Shown piece by piece: positions 12,393 to 24,600 of a stretch of DNA of 64,000 bases (position 1 is its first letter; each line of letters opens with the position of its first letter). The translations under genes were made by a program, and so were the position numbers. The DNA lies in NCBI GenBank assembly GCA_023512835.1, contig CM042088.1:44594771-44658770 (forward strand), in the 5' to 3' direction. The notes under the pieces are model-generated. The model was not told the DNA's origin and did not search any database. It saw only the letters and a program-made list of their open reading frames with translations. The stretch comes from Taxillus chinensis. Lineage: Eukaryota > Streptophyta > Magnoliopsida > Santalales > Loranthaceae.

Positions 12393-12665
12393 AATAGAAT
12401 AATTTAAAATGGGGGTGTAGCGCATATTTGAACTAGTATTGTGCACTAAAAAAATTATTTTTATTTGCATTTAACCACTCTAGTCATCCTGCTCAAAGTT
12501 TCACATGAATTGCACGTCTACAACTCCAGTGCAGTATACAACACAATGCTACCGAACAGAGGAACAAATTTTGTTAAGCGTTAAAAAAAATCATTTCCCT
12601 AGGAGAGATGGCTGTATATTGTTACCAAGCAATTTTACCATGCCATATTATCAGCTTAGGTTTCT
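12393..12665 (-). other. RSH1 3' UTR / downstream region
   Basis: The sequence following the RSH1 stop codon on the minus strand has no coding signal. The exact polyadenylation site cannot be fixed by eye. Confidence 0.4.
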
Positions 12666-15600
12666 TCATGCTCTGACTTCAACAATATCACCATCTTTGA
12701 GTTCTGTATCTGGCAATACAAGCTGACCATTTATCAAAACCAGCTTTCCCTCATGTCCCATTCTGCTAGCAGCATCTGCTGCGGTGCTACCACTCCCCAA
12801 CTTCATAATATGACCATGAGGCCAGCACACCACCGCAACTTCACTGAGAAGTATAGATTCAGGTCCAGCATCTTTTCCAAAACCACAGACATCTTCCTTA
12901 ATACCTGCCTCAGACCACAACTGCTCCTCCCATTGAAGCATTGTCCTTAATAGATGCACCTATTAATGTCACGAGAAAAATGCCACGTGGATTTGAGAGA
13001 ATATTTTACAGAAAATATTCAAATAAGCAAAACCAATATCAAAAAAAAAAAAAAAAACAAAAACAGATTGATCAGACCTTGTCAGAAACCTACAGTCAGT
13101 GCCTTGTGTTATTTTAGATAGCTAATAAATGCAAAAGCTCTTCAACCCCTCTTTATCCAGCTGCATCATTTTCCATTGTTTCATTATATAAACGCTATCT
13201 TAGTCCAAGATTTTCACGGTAACAGAAATGAGGAAGAGTTTAATATAATAAATGCATAATTGGGGGCAGTTGCTTGCACTTAGTGCTGAAAACCCCCATT
13301 ATCTGATTTGATCAGCAAGTGGTTTTTTTGGGTGTTTGGTGATAGGATTAAACAATACCTAAGTCCCCTAATCTTGGAAACTATAAATTATTGAAAAACA
13401 AACAGCAAACAGAAAATATCCATGCAAGAAAGAAGAGAGAAAAAGAGAGACGGATTTACGATTTTCAGCAACTTGCCTACGTCCTTGGAACCACATCAAT
13501 TCACTATATTGAAAAACAACATTTAATCTTATAACAATCATTATCACAACCGTATTTTCAGCACAAATCATATAGGTATATATAGAGGATAAACCAACCC
13601 GATGTTCAGGCAGGGGTGTTTCGGACAGTAGCTTGACTGGCTAAGCATCAACCCAATGTTGAAGAAGTCTCGAGCAGGGAGCTTCGGGCAGGAGAGTATC
13701 GAACACTATTCCAGTGGATCGTTCCCGTTTATTTTTATAACTCCATTCCTAACAATCTTCCACTCGGAGATAATAAAATTGAACTTTCTCATTATATAAT
13801 GAATGCAGTGATCTCACTCTTGGTGTAGCTCAGGCACTTCAACTTTTAAGTGTGAATGGAAACTGAAGTTGCAGAAGTGTGCAACTTCAGTTTCTCCATA
13901 ACAACCTTAGTCAACATGTGGATTTTTGATGCCTAAAATCTTTTCTAGCAGCAAATTCCCATCAACCAAAAGTGAACGAATGAAATGGTATGGCATATCA
14001 ATATGCTTCGTTTTGACATTGAAAACTAGATTCTTAGCAAGGTGTATAACACTAACTATCACCATAAAGAACATCGTTCTCCTGCTTTAGACCAATTCTC
14101 TCAATAAACCTTTAAACCAAATAATCTCCTTACTAGCTTTAGTTACGACTACATACTCAACTTCTGTCGTAAATAATGTCACTAGTGAAGTCAACATTCA
14201 CATATCCCCTAAGAATCAAGTCTTTTTTCTCAAAGCACAATGATAAACATGTGGTAACTCAATAACCACTTAACTCCTTCCCAATGCTATTTTCCTGGAT
14301 TGCTAGCAAATTTGCTTAAAACTCTCACTACATCTGACTTTGTGCAAACCATTGCATACATAAAAGCTACCAATGGATTATGCATAAGGAACTTTAGCCA
14401 TGTACTCCTTTTCTGCATTTGTATTAGGAGAGTGCTTCTTGGAAAGTGTGAAGTGACTCCCTAAGGACATGCCAACTGCTTTGGCATTTTGCATATTGAA
14501 CCTCTCCTTGTTCAATATACTCAGCTTGACTATATTTCAAGATGTGTTGAGTCCTTTCTCTACTACACCCAAATTCTTCATGGCAAACTTTTTTGCCAAC
14601 TGTTGCTTGAGCTTGTTTATCTCTAAACAAAATCCTACTACCAGCATATCATCAATATAGAGTAATAAAATAATGTAACTAGACTCATATCTCTTAAAAT
14701 AACAATGATATGAACTGCATCTTTCATACCCATTGTGCTACATAAAGCCATCCAATTTTCCGTACCACTGTCTGGGGCCTTTTCAAACCATATAGACTCT
14801 TCTTGATTCTATACACCATCTATTCCTTTCCTTCTTCAAGGAAGTCAACATGTTACTTCATGTAGATTTCTTCATTCAAATCACCAAGAAGAAAAGCCAG
14901 TTTTAACATCTAACTGCTCAAGGTAGAGATTATTATCAGCTATCAAACTCAATATCACTTTGATAATGGTTATCTTCATAACGGGTGAGAATATCTTTGT
15001 ATAGTCAACCCCTTCCATTTGTTGGAAACCTTGCCCCACTAATCAGGCCTTATATCTCTTGTTTCCATCACTTTCTCGCTTAAGTTTGTAAACCCATTTA
15101 TTATGCAAATCTTTCTTCCCTGCAGGAAGTTTAGCCAACTCCAAAGCCTTATTAGTGTGAATAGAATCCATCTCTTCCTGCATTAGCCTACTCCCACATA
15201 ACAGACTCACTTGTAAAGCTTCATCATAATTTTCTGGTTTCTGACTATCTGTCAAGAGCAAGTAATGAAGTGAAGAAAGATATTTGGGATTAGGTTTGTG
15301 TACTCTATATGATCTCCTCAACTCTCTGGTGGGGTTACTTGAAACTGCCTTTGAATCTGTCTAATTCACGGTTCGAAAATACGTACAGAGGCGCCGCCTC
15401 TGTACGGCGCCTCGGCGCCTCAGCAGCTGAACGTACGGAGGCGGCCGCTCTGAGCCGGCGAACACTCGCCGGCCGTTCTGGGCGGGTGAGGCGGCCGCCT
15501 CACCGTCTGTACGCCCGCCTCACACACGGTACGGGGTGAGGCGGGCGACTTTATTTTAAAAAAAAAAAAAAACGACGTATAAAAAACGTACCGTTTCATT

Positions 15601-18600
15601 CACTCGCGACGCAGCCCTACCTCAGTACCCGACGCAGCCGCCTCGACCGACGATCGCTGCAATCGTCATCGACGATCTGTCCCTCGCCGCGCCGTGCCTC
15701 GACGCAGCCTCGCCTCGCGTCGACGCAGCCTCGCCGAGCTTCGCCTAGCCTCTACTCGCGTCGACACAGTCTCGCCGAGCTCGACACAGCCTCGCCAAGC
15801 CTCGCCGAGCCTTGCCTCCCGTCCACGCAGTCTCGCGAGCCTCGACGCAGCCTCGCCGCAGTCTCGCGAGCCTCGACGCAGTCCCTCTCGCCCGATTCTG
15901 TCACTTCTCTCTCGCCCGATTCCCTCTCGCCCGAAACTGTTGTGGCTGTGAGTATATATTATACTTAATATATATTTTTCTAATTGTTTTTATTTAATTA
16001 ACATTATGTTATATATTAATAACATTAATATTAGTTTGTATGTTTAATTATTCAAATTGCAGTGTTGTTTATTGTTGTTGATCATTGAGCATACTTCCAT
16101 TTATGGTGTAATGGCAAGCAATCAAAGAAAAGATCCAGCTTGGAAGTATGGGATTGAAATTGAGAAAGATAAAAAAAAGGATATAAGTATATTCGATGCA
16201 AATTTTGTGAAAAGGAAATAAGAGGGGGTGTATTTAGATTGAAGGAACATCTTGCAGGTAAAAGGGGTAATGTTGCCCCATGTCCAAAAGTTCAACCAGA
16301 AGTTAGAGATGAAATGAAAAATTTTTTTGATGATTCGGAGAAGTCAAAAAAATTAAATCAACTAGCTAAAGAAGAGATTATTGACAGGTGCACAACATTG
16401 AACAGTGGGTCTATGAGAGGTTCAAGTAGTGATGGTGTTACTCAAAGAATGAATAGGGGACCTATGGATAGATTCTTGGGGATTTTAGAGGATGATGTTG
16501 AGGAGATCAATGATATGGATAAAAGTGAACCTAAAAAAAGACTTACTAATAAGGAATTACGTGAGGATGTGTGTGCGGAGATTGGTCGATGTTTCTTTGA
16601 TAATGCTCTTGCTTTTAATGTTATTGATAGTCCATCATTTATTAGCATGTGTCGGGCAATCGGCCGTTATGGAATTGGTTTGAAAGTACCTAGTAGTTAT
16701 GAGTTGAAGACTACCATTTTAAAAAAGGAGGAAGAAAATACTCAAACTTTTGTGAATGAAGTGAAGAAGACATGGGTGCAAACAGGAGTGTCCATATTAT
16801 CAGATGGTTGGAAAGATACAAGGGGGCGACAGTTGATCAACATTCTTGTCAATAATCCACGTGGAACAATTTTCTTGCGTTCTATTGATGTTAGTGATGC
16901 AGTGAAAGATGCAAAGATGATATTTCAAATATTGGATGATGTAGTTGAAGAGATTGGAGAGGATTTTGTTGTTCAAGTAGTAACTGATAATGCCTCTAAC
17001 TATAAAAAAGGTTGGACAAATGTTAATGAAGAAAAGGACAAAATTATGGTGGACACCATGTGCTTGCACATTGCTTGGATTTGATTCTTGAGAAAATTGG
17101 AGAACTACCCCAACATAAAATGGCGTTGAGAAAAGCAAAGAAGGTATATTTATTTCTTTACGATATTATTTATTTAATTAAACTTTCATTACTAAATTGT
17201 GTGTTTCTTAATAGGTGACCCAGTTTATTTATAATCATGGGTGGATATTGGCATTGATGAGGAAGTTTACAAAAAAAAGACTTAATTCGGCCTGCTCCTA
17301 CTAGGTTTGCTACGGCGTACTTGACATTACAAAGTTTGTATGAATTGCGTGAGCCTTTGGAGCAGATGTTAACTTCACAAGAATGGAGGGAAAGCTCGTG
17401 GGCGAATAAAGTAGAAGGAAAAGAATTGAAAAAGATCATTGTGAGGGATGAGAATTTTTGGTTAAGTATGTCTTATGCATTGAAGACAACTAGACCTCTT
17501 GTTAGTGTGTTGAGATTAGCGGATTCGAGAAGATCCCTGGAATGGGATTTATTTATGGAGCAATGGATGCGGCTAAAGAGGAGATAGCCAAAAATTTAGG
17601 GGATGAATATGGAGCATATAGTGAGATTTGGAAGATTATTGACAACAAATGGGATTTCCAATTACATCGCCCTTTGCATGCAAATGCTTATTTTATGAAT
17701 CCTAGATTTCAATATTCGAACAAATCTCCACTCATATAGAGATTAAGACTGGGTTATTGATGTGCATGGAGAAGCTTATACCAAATTTTGAAGAAAGAGA
17801 GAAGGCTTGTCTACAAATTACGATTTCAGGAGAAAAGAATGGGTTGTTTGGCTTCACATTGGCACAAAGTACTATACATAAATATAAACCCGGTAAGTCA
17901 AAATCTCATTTAAGTATTCTATAATTATTTATCTAATTTCTAACTAGGTGAATTATTATTGTAGCCGATTGGTGGATTCAATTTGGGGATCATACCCCGA
18001 GTTAAGATCTTTTGCGGTGAGAGTTTTAAGTCTCACTTGTTCATCATCCAGGTTGTGAACGAAATTGGAGTGCATTCAATTGGGTACGTATGGAATTACA
18101 AATTTACAATATATTTTTTAATATATATTTATTTATACTAATTTTATTTTCATTTATATTTGTAGATTCATTCTAAAAGAAGAAATCGATTGGCACAGAG
18201 AAACTAAACTCTTTAGTTTATATCATGTATAATAGAAAGTTGAGGGATAAGTTCATTAGAAAACAAAACTTACCTGATGGTGTTGACTCTCTACTAGCCA
18301 CTGATGTGCCTTCGGATGATGAATGGATAATTGAAGATGATATTGATGGAGATTTTGCAAACCTTTCATGCGAACCAAGTGAAAATTTGCAAGGAGAGAC
18401 AAGTAGAAGTTCAAGTAAGTTTAGTAATGTTTAATAATTAAATGAAAAAATTTCATTATATTTAAAATTATATATATATATATATTGATGTTATTTTTAA
18501 TTATTTTGGTGTAGGAAAAGGAAAAAACATTTTGATTGAATCGGAAGATGAACCGGAAACGGATGACTTTTCTAGTGAAGAACCATTTTGGGATCCAAAA

Positions 18601-21600
18601 TTTCGACCATTAGATACGGATGACACACTATTCAATTAAGATTAGAGTGTCTATTTGAGACCTTCAGTTGTTTTGTTTTATTGAATATTTGAAATTGATT
18701 ACAAAGACTTAATTTTGTTTTTGAGTGAGACTTGATTTATATTTTTAGTTTGATTTTATAAAGTGTAAGACTATTATGATTGTAATATATTTCTATTAAA
18801 GTTGTGGAGAAATTTAAGTTATTTTACTATGATAATATTTCCAGCATAAAATTATTGTGTAAGGTTGAGGCGCCCGCCTCGACCGTACTGAGGCGCCCGT
18901 ATATCCGTACAGCCTTCGGCCGTACCGTTCCCGCCTCACGTATTTTTGAACCTTGGTCTAATTTGGATGATCAGAACTGGGCTCAACTCCACTATCATCT
19001 GGAGGCTCTTCCAGCTCCAAGTACATGGATGGATCTTTATCTGTTGTGGTGTTCTCTTGTTTGTTGTCCCTGTTTTTGTACAATATGCTTTCATCAAATA
19101 CAACATCCCTACTCGTAATAATCCTCCTGTTTGTATCATCCCAAAAACGATACCCAAACTCATCAATGCCATACCCGATCGAAGTATAATTTTGTGACTT
19201 AACATCTAGTTTGTCCCTGACATGGTCACTAATATGGACATAAAACATGCATTAAAAAAAAATTAAATGAGAGAGCTTTACCTGTTTACCACTCCAAACC
19301 TCTTCTGGTATCCCAAATTACAATGGAACTGATGGCCCATGATTAATCAAGTATGCTGCTGTGGATACTGCATCTGCCCAAAAACACTTTGGCAAGCCTG
19401 CATGTATCTGCATGCTTCTAGCATGTTCAGTCAAGGTCATGTTCATCCTTGCAAGACCATTAAGTTGCGGTGTCCCTAGAGGTGTTTTCTCTAAACAAAT
19501 CCCATTTAGGGCAAACATTTCCTTATATTTCCCCATCTCATACTTTCCACCATTGTTTGATCTCAGACACTTCACTTTTAAAACTGTTTCATTTTCAACT
19601 AAGACTTCACTTTTTGAAGACTTCAAACACCTCTAACTTATGCTTTATAAGTATACCCATACCTTTTCCGAGTAATCATCAATAAAGGTAACAAAGTATT
19701 TAGAACCACCTAAAGAAGATGCTATAAATGGACTCTATACATTTGTGTAAACCAACTCGAGTTTGCAAGCCTTTGGAGGACTACCACATTTCTGAAAGGT
19801 AATCCTCTTATGCTTTCCAAAGATACAACTCTCACACATGTTAATGCCTATTGACTTGATGTTTAGTAATGTTCCCTTTGAGTGCAAAATCTTCATTCCC
19901 TTTTCACTAATGTGTCCTAACGTACTGTGCCACATAACTGGCTTTATCATCTGCAATTGCTAGGGTGTTACTAGGATGTGAAGTTAAGTAAAGAGTACCA
20001 TATTTCTTACCATGATTAATCAGAGAGTTTCCATGAATCTCCTGTGAATGTCGAAACATAGCCTGATGCTCCAAGCTACCTGACTGAAATCAGGTTTTTT
20101 TAGCTTCAGAACATAATGTACATCTTTCAAACAACATTTGAATCCCTGCATTTGAATTTGTACATCCCCTCTGCCTACAATACTATAAGGTTCGGCATCC
20201 CCCAAGTATACTTTTTCTGGGTCTTTGGTATATAATTTTCAGAATAAATCTGTTAGGAGTTGCATGGAATGAGGCACCTGAATTTGTCAAACACCACCTA
20301 GGGCATACTTAGTGTTGAATATAAGCGAGCCGGGTTGTTTCGTGGCTATAACATGACAAATACTACGAGGCTTCTATTTAAAGTCTACATGGAAAACCTT
20401 GGCATAACAATAAAGTTACTGACTCGTGACCTGAGGCCACAGGTTCAAGTCACAAATAGACCTCTTACAATTAAATTTAACTATGAGAGAAGAATGCGTC
20501 CATATTGACCTCGGTGGTCCTACCCCTTCCGGACCTTGCCACTCATGAGAGCTTCGTGCACCAGATTTGACCTTTTTTTTTTCTTAATAAATTAATTGTT
20601 TGTTTGCTCCTTTTAGAGGTTATATTTTCCAATTGTATATTATGGTTTCATTGTCTTCACTATTTTCTTCATATTTAAAACAATGATGATTATATATATA
20701 ATTAGAGTCCAACTTCTAAAAATATAATTAAGAAGTCAAGAACATTTACAAGTTATCAACATTAAAAAAAAAATAATTATGTCAACGCCATTTTTATTTT
20801 TGAAAAAATTATTTTTTGAACTAACAAAATGAATAGACTTAAGAATGGGAACAGTTTACCAGCTTTAAATTTACCTTATTGTTTATGTTGGCTTCCATGG
20901 ATGTTGAACTGCCAAGTCTGCTTGATCTCCCATAAAAGGAGCTAGGCAAGATGGAAGCAACCTCTTTACCCTCAAAAACTGCAGACACAGCTGCCCAATA
21001 TTCGAATTCCTCTTGCTCTGTCAGATTTATGACCTGGATGAAAGTGGAGAGCAGGCGCTGATATTGGTCCTCCTGCATTGAGAAGTTATTTAACAAATGC
21101 TTTGATGTGAGCTTGATGATGAAAAAGCACATAAACAGGGATTGAATAAGTCCTTAATTTGCTTTCCTTCAATTATGATTTACAGCACTGTTTCAAATTT
21201 AACCACAGGATGAAGCTACAAATGATTATTAATTACCATTTACAGGTACAAAAATTGGGGTGTCTGGCCAGAGATGAAGCCGTGGATGGGAAACCTCCGG
21301 GTGACCAACTATCAGGTAACAAATGCGACCAGATCCAAAAAAAAAAAAAAAAAAAAAATTTACCATTTACAGAGAAGTTTTTCATAACAATTTCCATTTA
21401 CATGTTCCCAGAGCCTCTTACATACAATTCCACGGTATTGAACATAATTCAAAAAGCACACTAAAAAAACAAAACAAAAACCAATGGACCATTTTTCTTT
21501 GTAAAAAATAAAAAATTAGGCTGCCCATAAGGATTATGGACTAATAGAAAAGAAACAAAGCGGGAAGCTTTTCCATCTCCAAATATTTTGATTAAACATA

Positions 21601-24600
21601 TTAATGGTAAATTAGTTTTGCACTTTTGTATATCTCCAAACAAGAAGTAGGGCAATGCTAAAAAGCATTATTTATATGCTCACAAAGATTACTGCAAATC
21701 TGACCTATATTTATTCAAGGCCAATAGATGTGCACAATATACCTTGTGAAACAACCCATCTCTACAAAGAGTATACTTCTCCAGGCAAGTAAACCAATCC
21801 CCGTGTCCTGGCTCAAACCACCACTTTTCAGAAACCTAGATGACCAACTAAAAGTTAGCATAATGAGAAAAAAAAATCAAAGCTGAAGATTCAACTATGT
21901 TTTCAAACAGTCCTCCATCAAGAGAATGAAAACTTGATTACTGTTAAGAATCGATACATTAGCACCCACAACCAAACTGCATATGTTTTTAGTGATGTTA
22001 CACTAAAACATCATATGCTATCAGTTCTTTTTTTAACTTCCTATGAGTTCTTAAGATTTGTTGTGATAGATGTTTGGTAATAAGTTACTACATTGTAGGA
22101 CTTGTTATTGTAAGTGTAACCACTAAACCTTATTCTAAACAAATGTGGTGTAAGCCCTAATAATGTCCACATTCTCAATATTTTCCCTCCTTTTAACGTA
22201 GTATCATAGCTAAGGGTTAACACCTCAGATTCTTCACACAAACTATTTACATTTCCCACCATTGAGTTTAATCTCATTTTTTAAAAATTTCATTCTGCCT
22301 TGTTCTTGGGCTGTGAGCCAAAACACCTCATTTAGGGTATACATGTCTAGTGACCAAGTGTTCCAACTCATTCAAGTACATTACACATTTTACCTTAATT
22401 ATTCATAGAGACAAGTGATTCTAAAGGATTGAAATCATCTGTCTAGGTAGCTGATTTGTGCATTGTCTTCAACTGAATAACCATAAGTGCTCATCAATTA
22501 GATTAGTGGCCTGACTGTGAGAGGATGTGGCTTTTAGAACTTTAGCAGTAAAACGAGCAACAAAGGCTACCAATAACATATCCTCAATAATAAACATTAA
22601 CTCAAGTATAAATTCAAGCAGAGCAAAAAAAAAAAAAAATCCACCTTTTTGTATAACCTGGCATAAATATCCCATTGCTTTGTTTGGAAGCCTGATCTTC
22701 GGTCTGCTACTGCTTCTGTAGGTGCTAACCCAAAGCTCACAGCCACAAGGAGCTCCCTACCACCCTTGTCAACTCTGGAAGTACAAGTCTAATGAAAACC
22801 ATGGAGAAGAAGAACTTCAAAGGTATTGTTAATAACTCAAAAGTAATTTGATACCTAACAACGACAGCAGCAAGTAAGTGACTTCCTTCCACCCTAAGAA
22901 TGGGATGGCCTGCCTTAAGGGATCTATACATCTGATAGAGTTCATTTCCCGAAGAACTTTGATCCTCCAAATCATTGGAGATGAAAGAAGCAGTTTCAGA
23001 ACCAAAATCACTTCTATTGCCCAAAGGAGGTAACTTGTTTTCAGTTTCTTTATAGAGCCAATGTGCAGCAAGTCCATACTCTGCGTACTCATGCATCCGC
23101 TAGAAAATAAAGACAATTATAACAGTCATCTGACAAAATAATAATAATTAACTTGATTGTAATTAAAACAGAGGAATACGTTGTTGTACCTGTGTTCTTA
23201 TTTGAACTTCCAGAGGCATCGAATCAGGACATTGCACCGCAGTATGTAGAGACTGCAGTCGTAAAGAGATAATTAGAAAAAGAGCCTTAAGATGGAGATT
23301 AAAAGTTAAAATACATAACGGCCATAATAGTTTACGTGACACAAACCAAGCTGAAATGCACTGAAATGAGGTCGCCCTTTTGTTCTAAAATTGTTATTCC
23401 TAAGTCATCATATGAATGTCCATCCCTGATTCTGAGACCAACTTTGAGAGCGATACTTCTTGTTGATTAAAGGATGCAGAAAGATCCTTACACCACCATC
23501 ACTCTCACTATAATACACAAAAATTTCCAGAAAACAACCAATTATGGCCTACATCCCAACCTTGAACTTGTCAAGGTCATGTCACTGACAGAATAAAATC
23601 AATGCATGTGAAGAATCTAATGTCAAGGGTCCAATATAATGATCCAGGTACATCCAATGCTATTTCTTAGTGGTATGTGTCATTTGCATTCTTACAAGCA
23701 TTAGAATACGCATATAAAATGTATGCACAGACAATAAGGTGAAACCATGAGGAACAACCTGATAGCCACTTGGTTTAGGATTAACAATATAATCATCAAA
23801 TTCTCCATCAATGGGAGTCCAAAGTCTGCACGAAAATGAAAAAAATATGGCCATAATAGCAATGTCTCACATTGGCAATGTAATAATGATCGGAATCTTT
23901 TCATAGTTCAATAATCATTACGAATAGAAGAAAGGTTCATAGGTTCATAGAAGAAAGGTTTCCAAAGGTAGTTTCGCAAAACCAAATATTAAATAATTAA
24001 ATACCATTTGCAATCTGTAAAGTACAAGTCGTTTACTTGTGTACTATGTTAAGAAGGCTGTAGCAACACTCAATTGCAGGTCCATGTAAAGTTCCATTCT
24101 TGTCTCCAACAACAACCCTCAACGCACGTGCATCATATACTTTGTTGATGCCAACATCTTTTCGTTTCATCTGAGAAATATTAATACAAAAACCATTACA
24201 CCTAAACACTACAATGATTGCAAGCCAGAGTTTCAGAAAACAAGATTCAATGCAAGAAATATATGGCAGCCTTTACAAATGACAAACGAACAAATATGTA
24301 AAGAAAATTACTGCTATTACAGATTATCAAGACAATCAATATGAATAAAGAAACATATTATGGCCACACAGATGAAATCCGTGGAAAAAGAAACTAAAAT
24401 GATGAATTTTTTTTTTAATAAGTAAGAGAATTTATTCATTCACGAGAATCAAAACGCACACAAGAAGTACACGATAGGCAAGAATGCAAAAACGAAAACA
24501 ACAACTCAATCAAAAAGAGCAACCATCCACCACATCCCAAATGGAAGAATAACACACCCTGCCCGAAGCATACAACCAATCACCCAAAGAACGAAAAAAA

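Larger units (their letters stand above)
15367..18955 (+). mobile_element. hAT DNA transposon (3,589 bp) nested in the copia element
   Basis: Terminal inverted repeats are CACGGTTCGAAAATACGT (left) and CAAGGTTCAAAAATACGT (right, reverse complement). They are flanked by a perfect 8-bp target duplication, GTCTAATT, at 15359-15366 and 18956-18963. The subterminal regions (15,380-15,545 and 18,865-18,940) are packed with GAGGCG/CGCCTC and CGTAC motifs in both orientations, a layout typical of hAT transposase-binding sites. Deleting the element and one copy of the duplication brings the copia frame back into register across the junction, apart from one TAG stop, so the insertion point is certain. 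Confidence 0.95.
13755..20310 (-). pseudogene. Decayed Ty1/copia polyprotein, interrupted by a hAT element
   Basis: Reading the minus strand from right to left: a degenerate protease-like region (about 20,240-20,310), a pre-integrase stretch with GRGDVQIQM and [11 protein letters not shown] (20,020-20,205), and the His-Cys finger region, with [16 protein letters not shown] and [11 protein letters not shown] (19,735-19,956). Next come the integrase core, with [10 protein letters not shown] and [14 protein letters not shown] (19,318-19,626), and the reverse transcriptase start, with [19 protein letters not shown] (15,043-15,321). RNase H-side remnants follow, with [20 protein letters not shown] (about 14,380-14,500). 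The frame has stops and shifts throughout. Gag and the 5' LTR were not found. The whole lies inside RSH1 intron 17 in the same orientation as RSH1. Confidence 0.85.

Noticed and set aside
16111..18639. Functional hAT transposase gene
   Set aside because: A frameshift in the BED finger and further shifts before and within the dimerisation domain break the frame; annotated as pseudogene.
20399..20583. Possible tRNA gene (B-box GGTTCAAGTC)
   Set aside because: No cloverleaf can be closed; the tRNA-like head continues into the Au SINE body with a T-tail.
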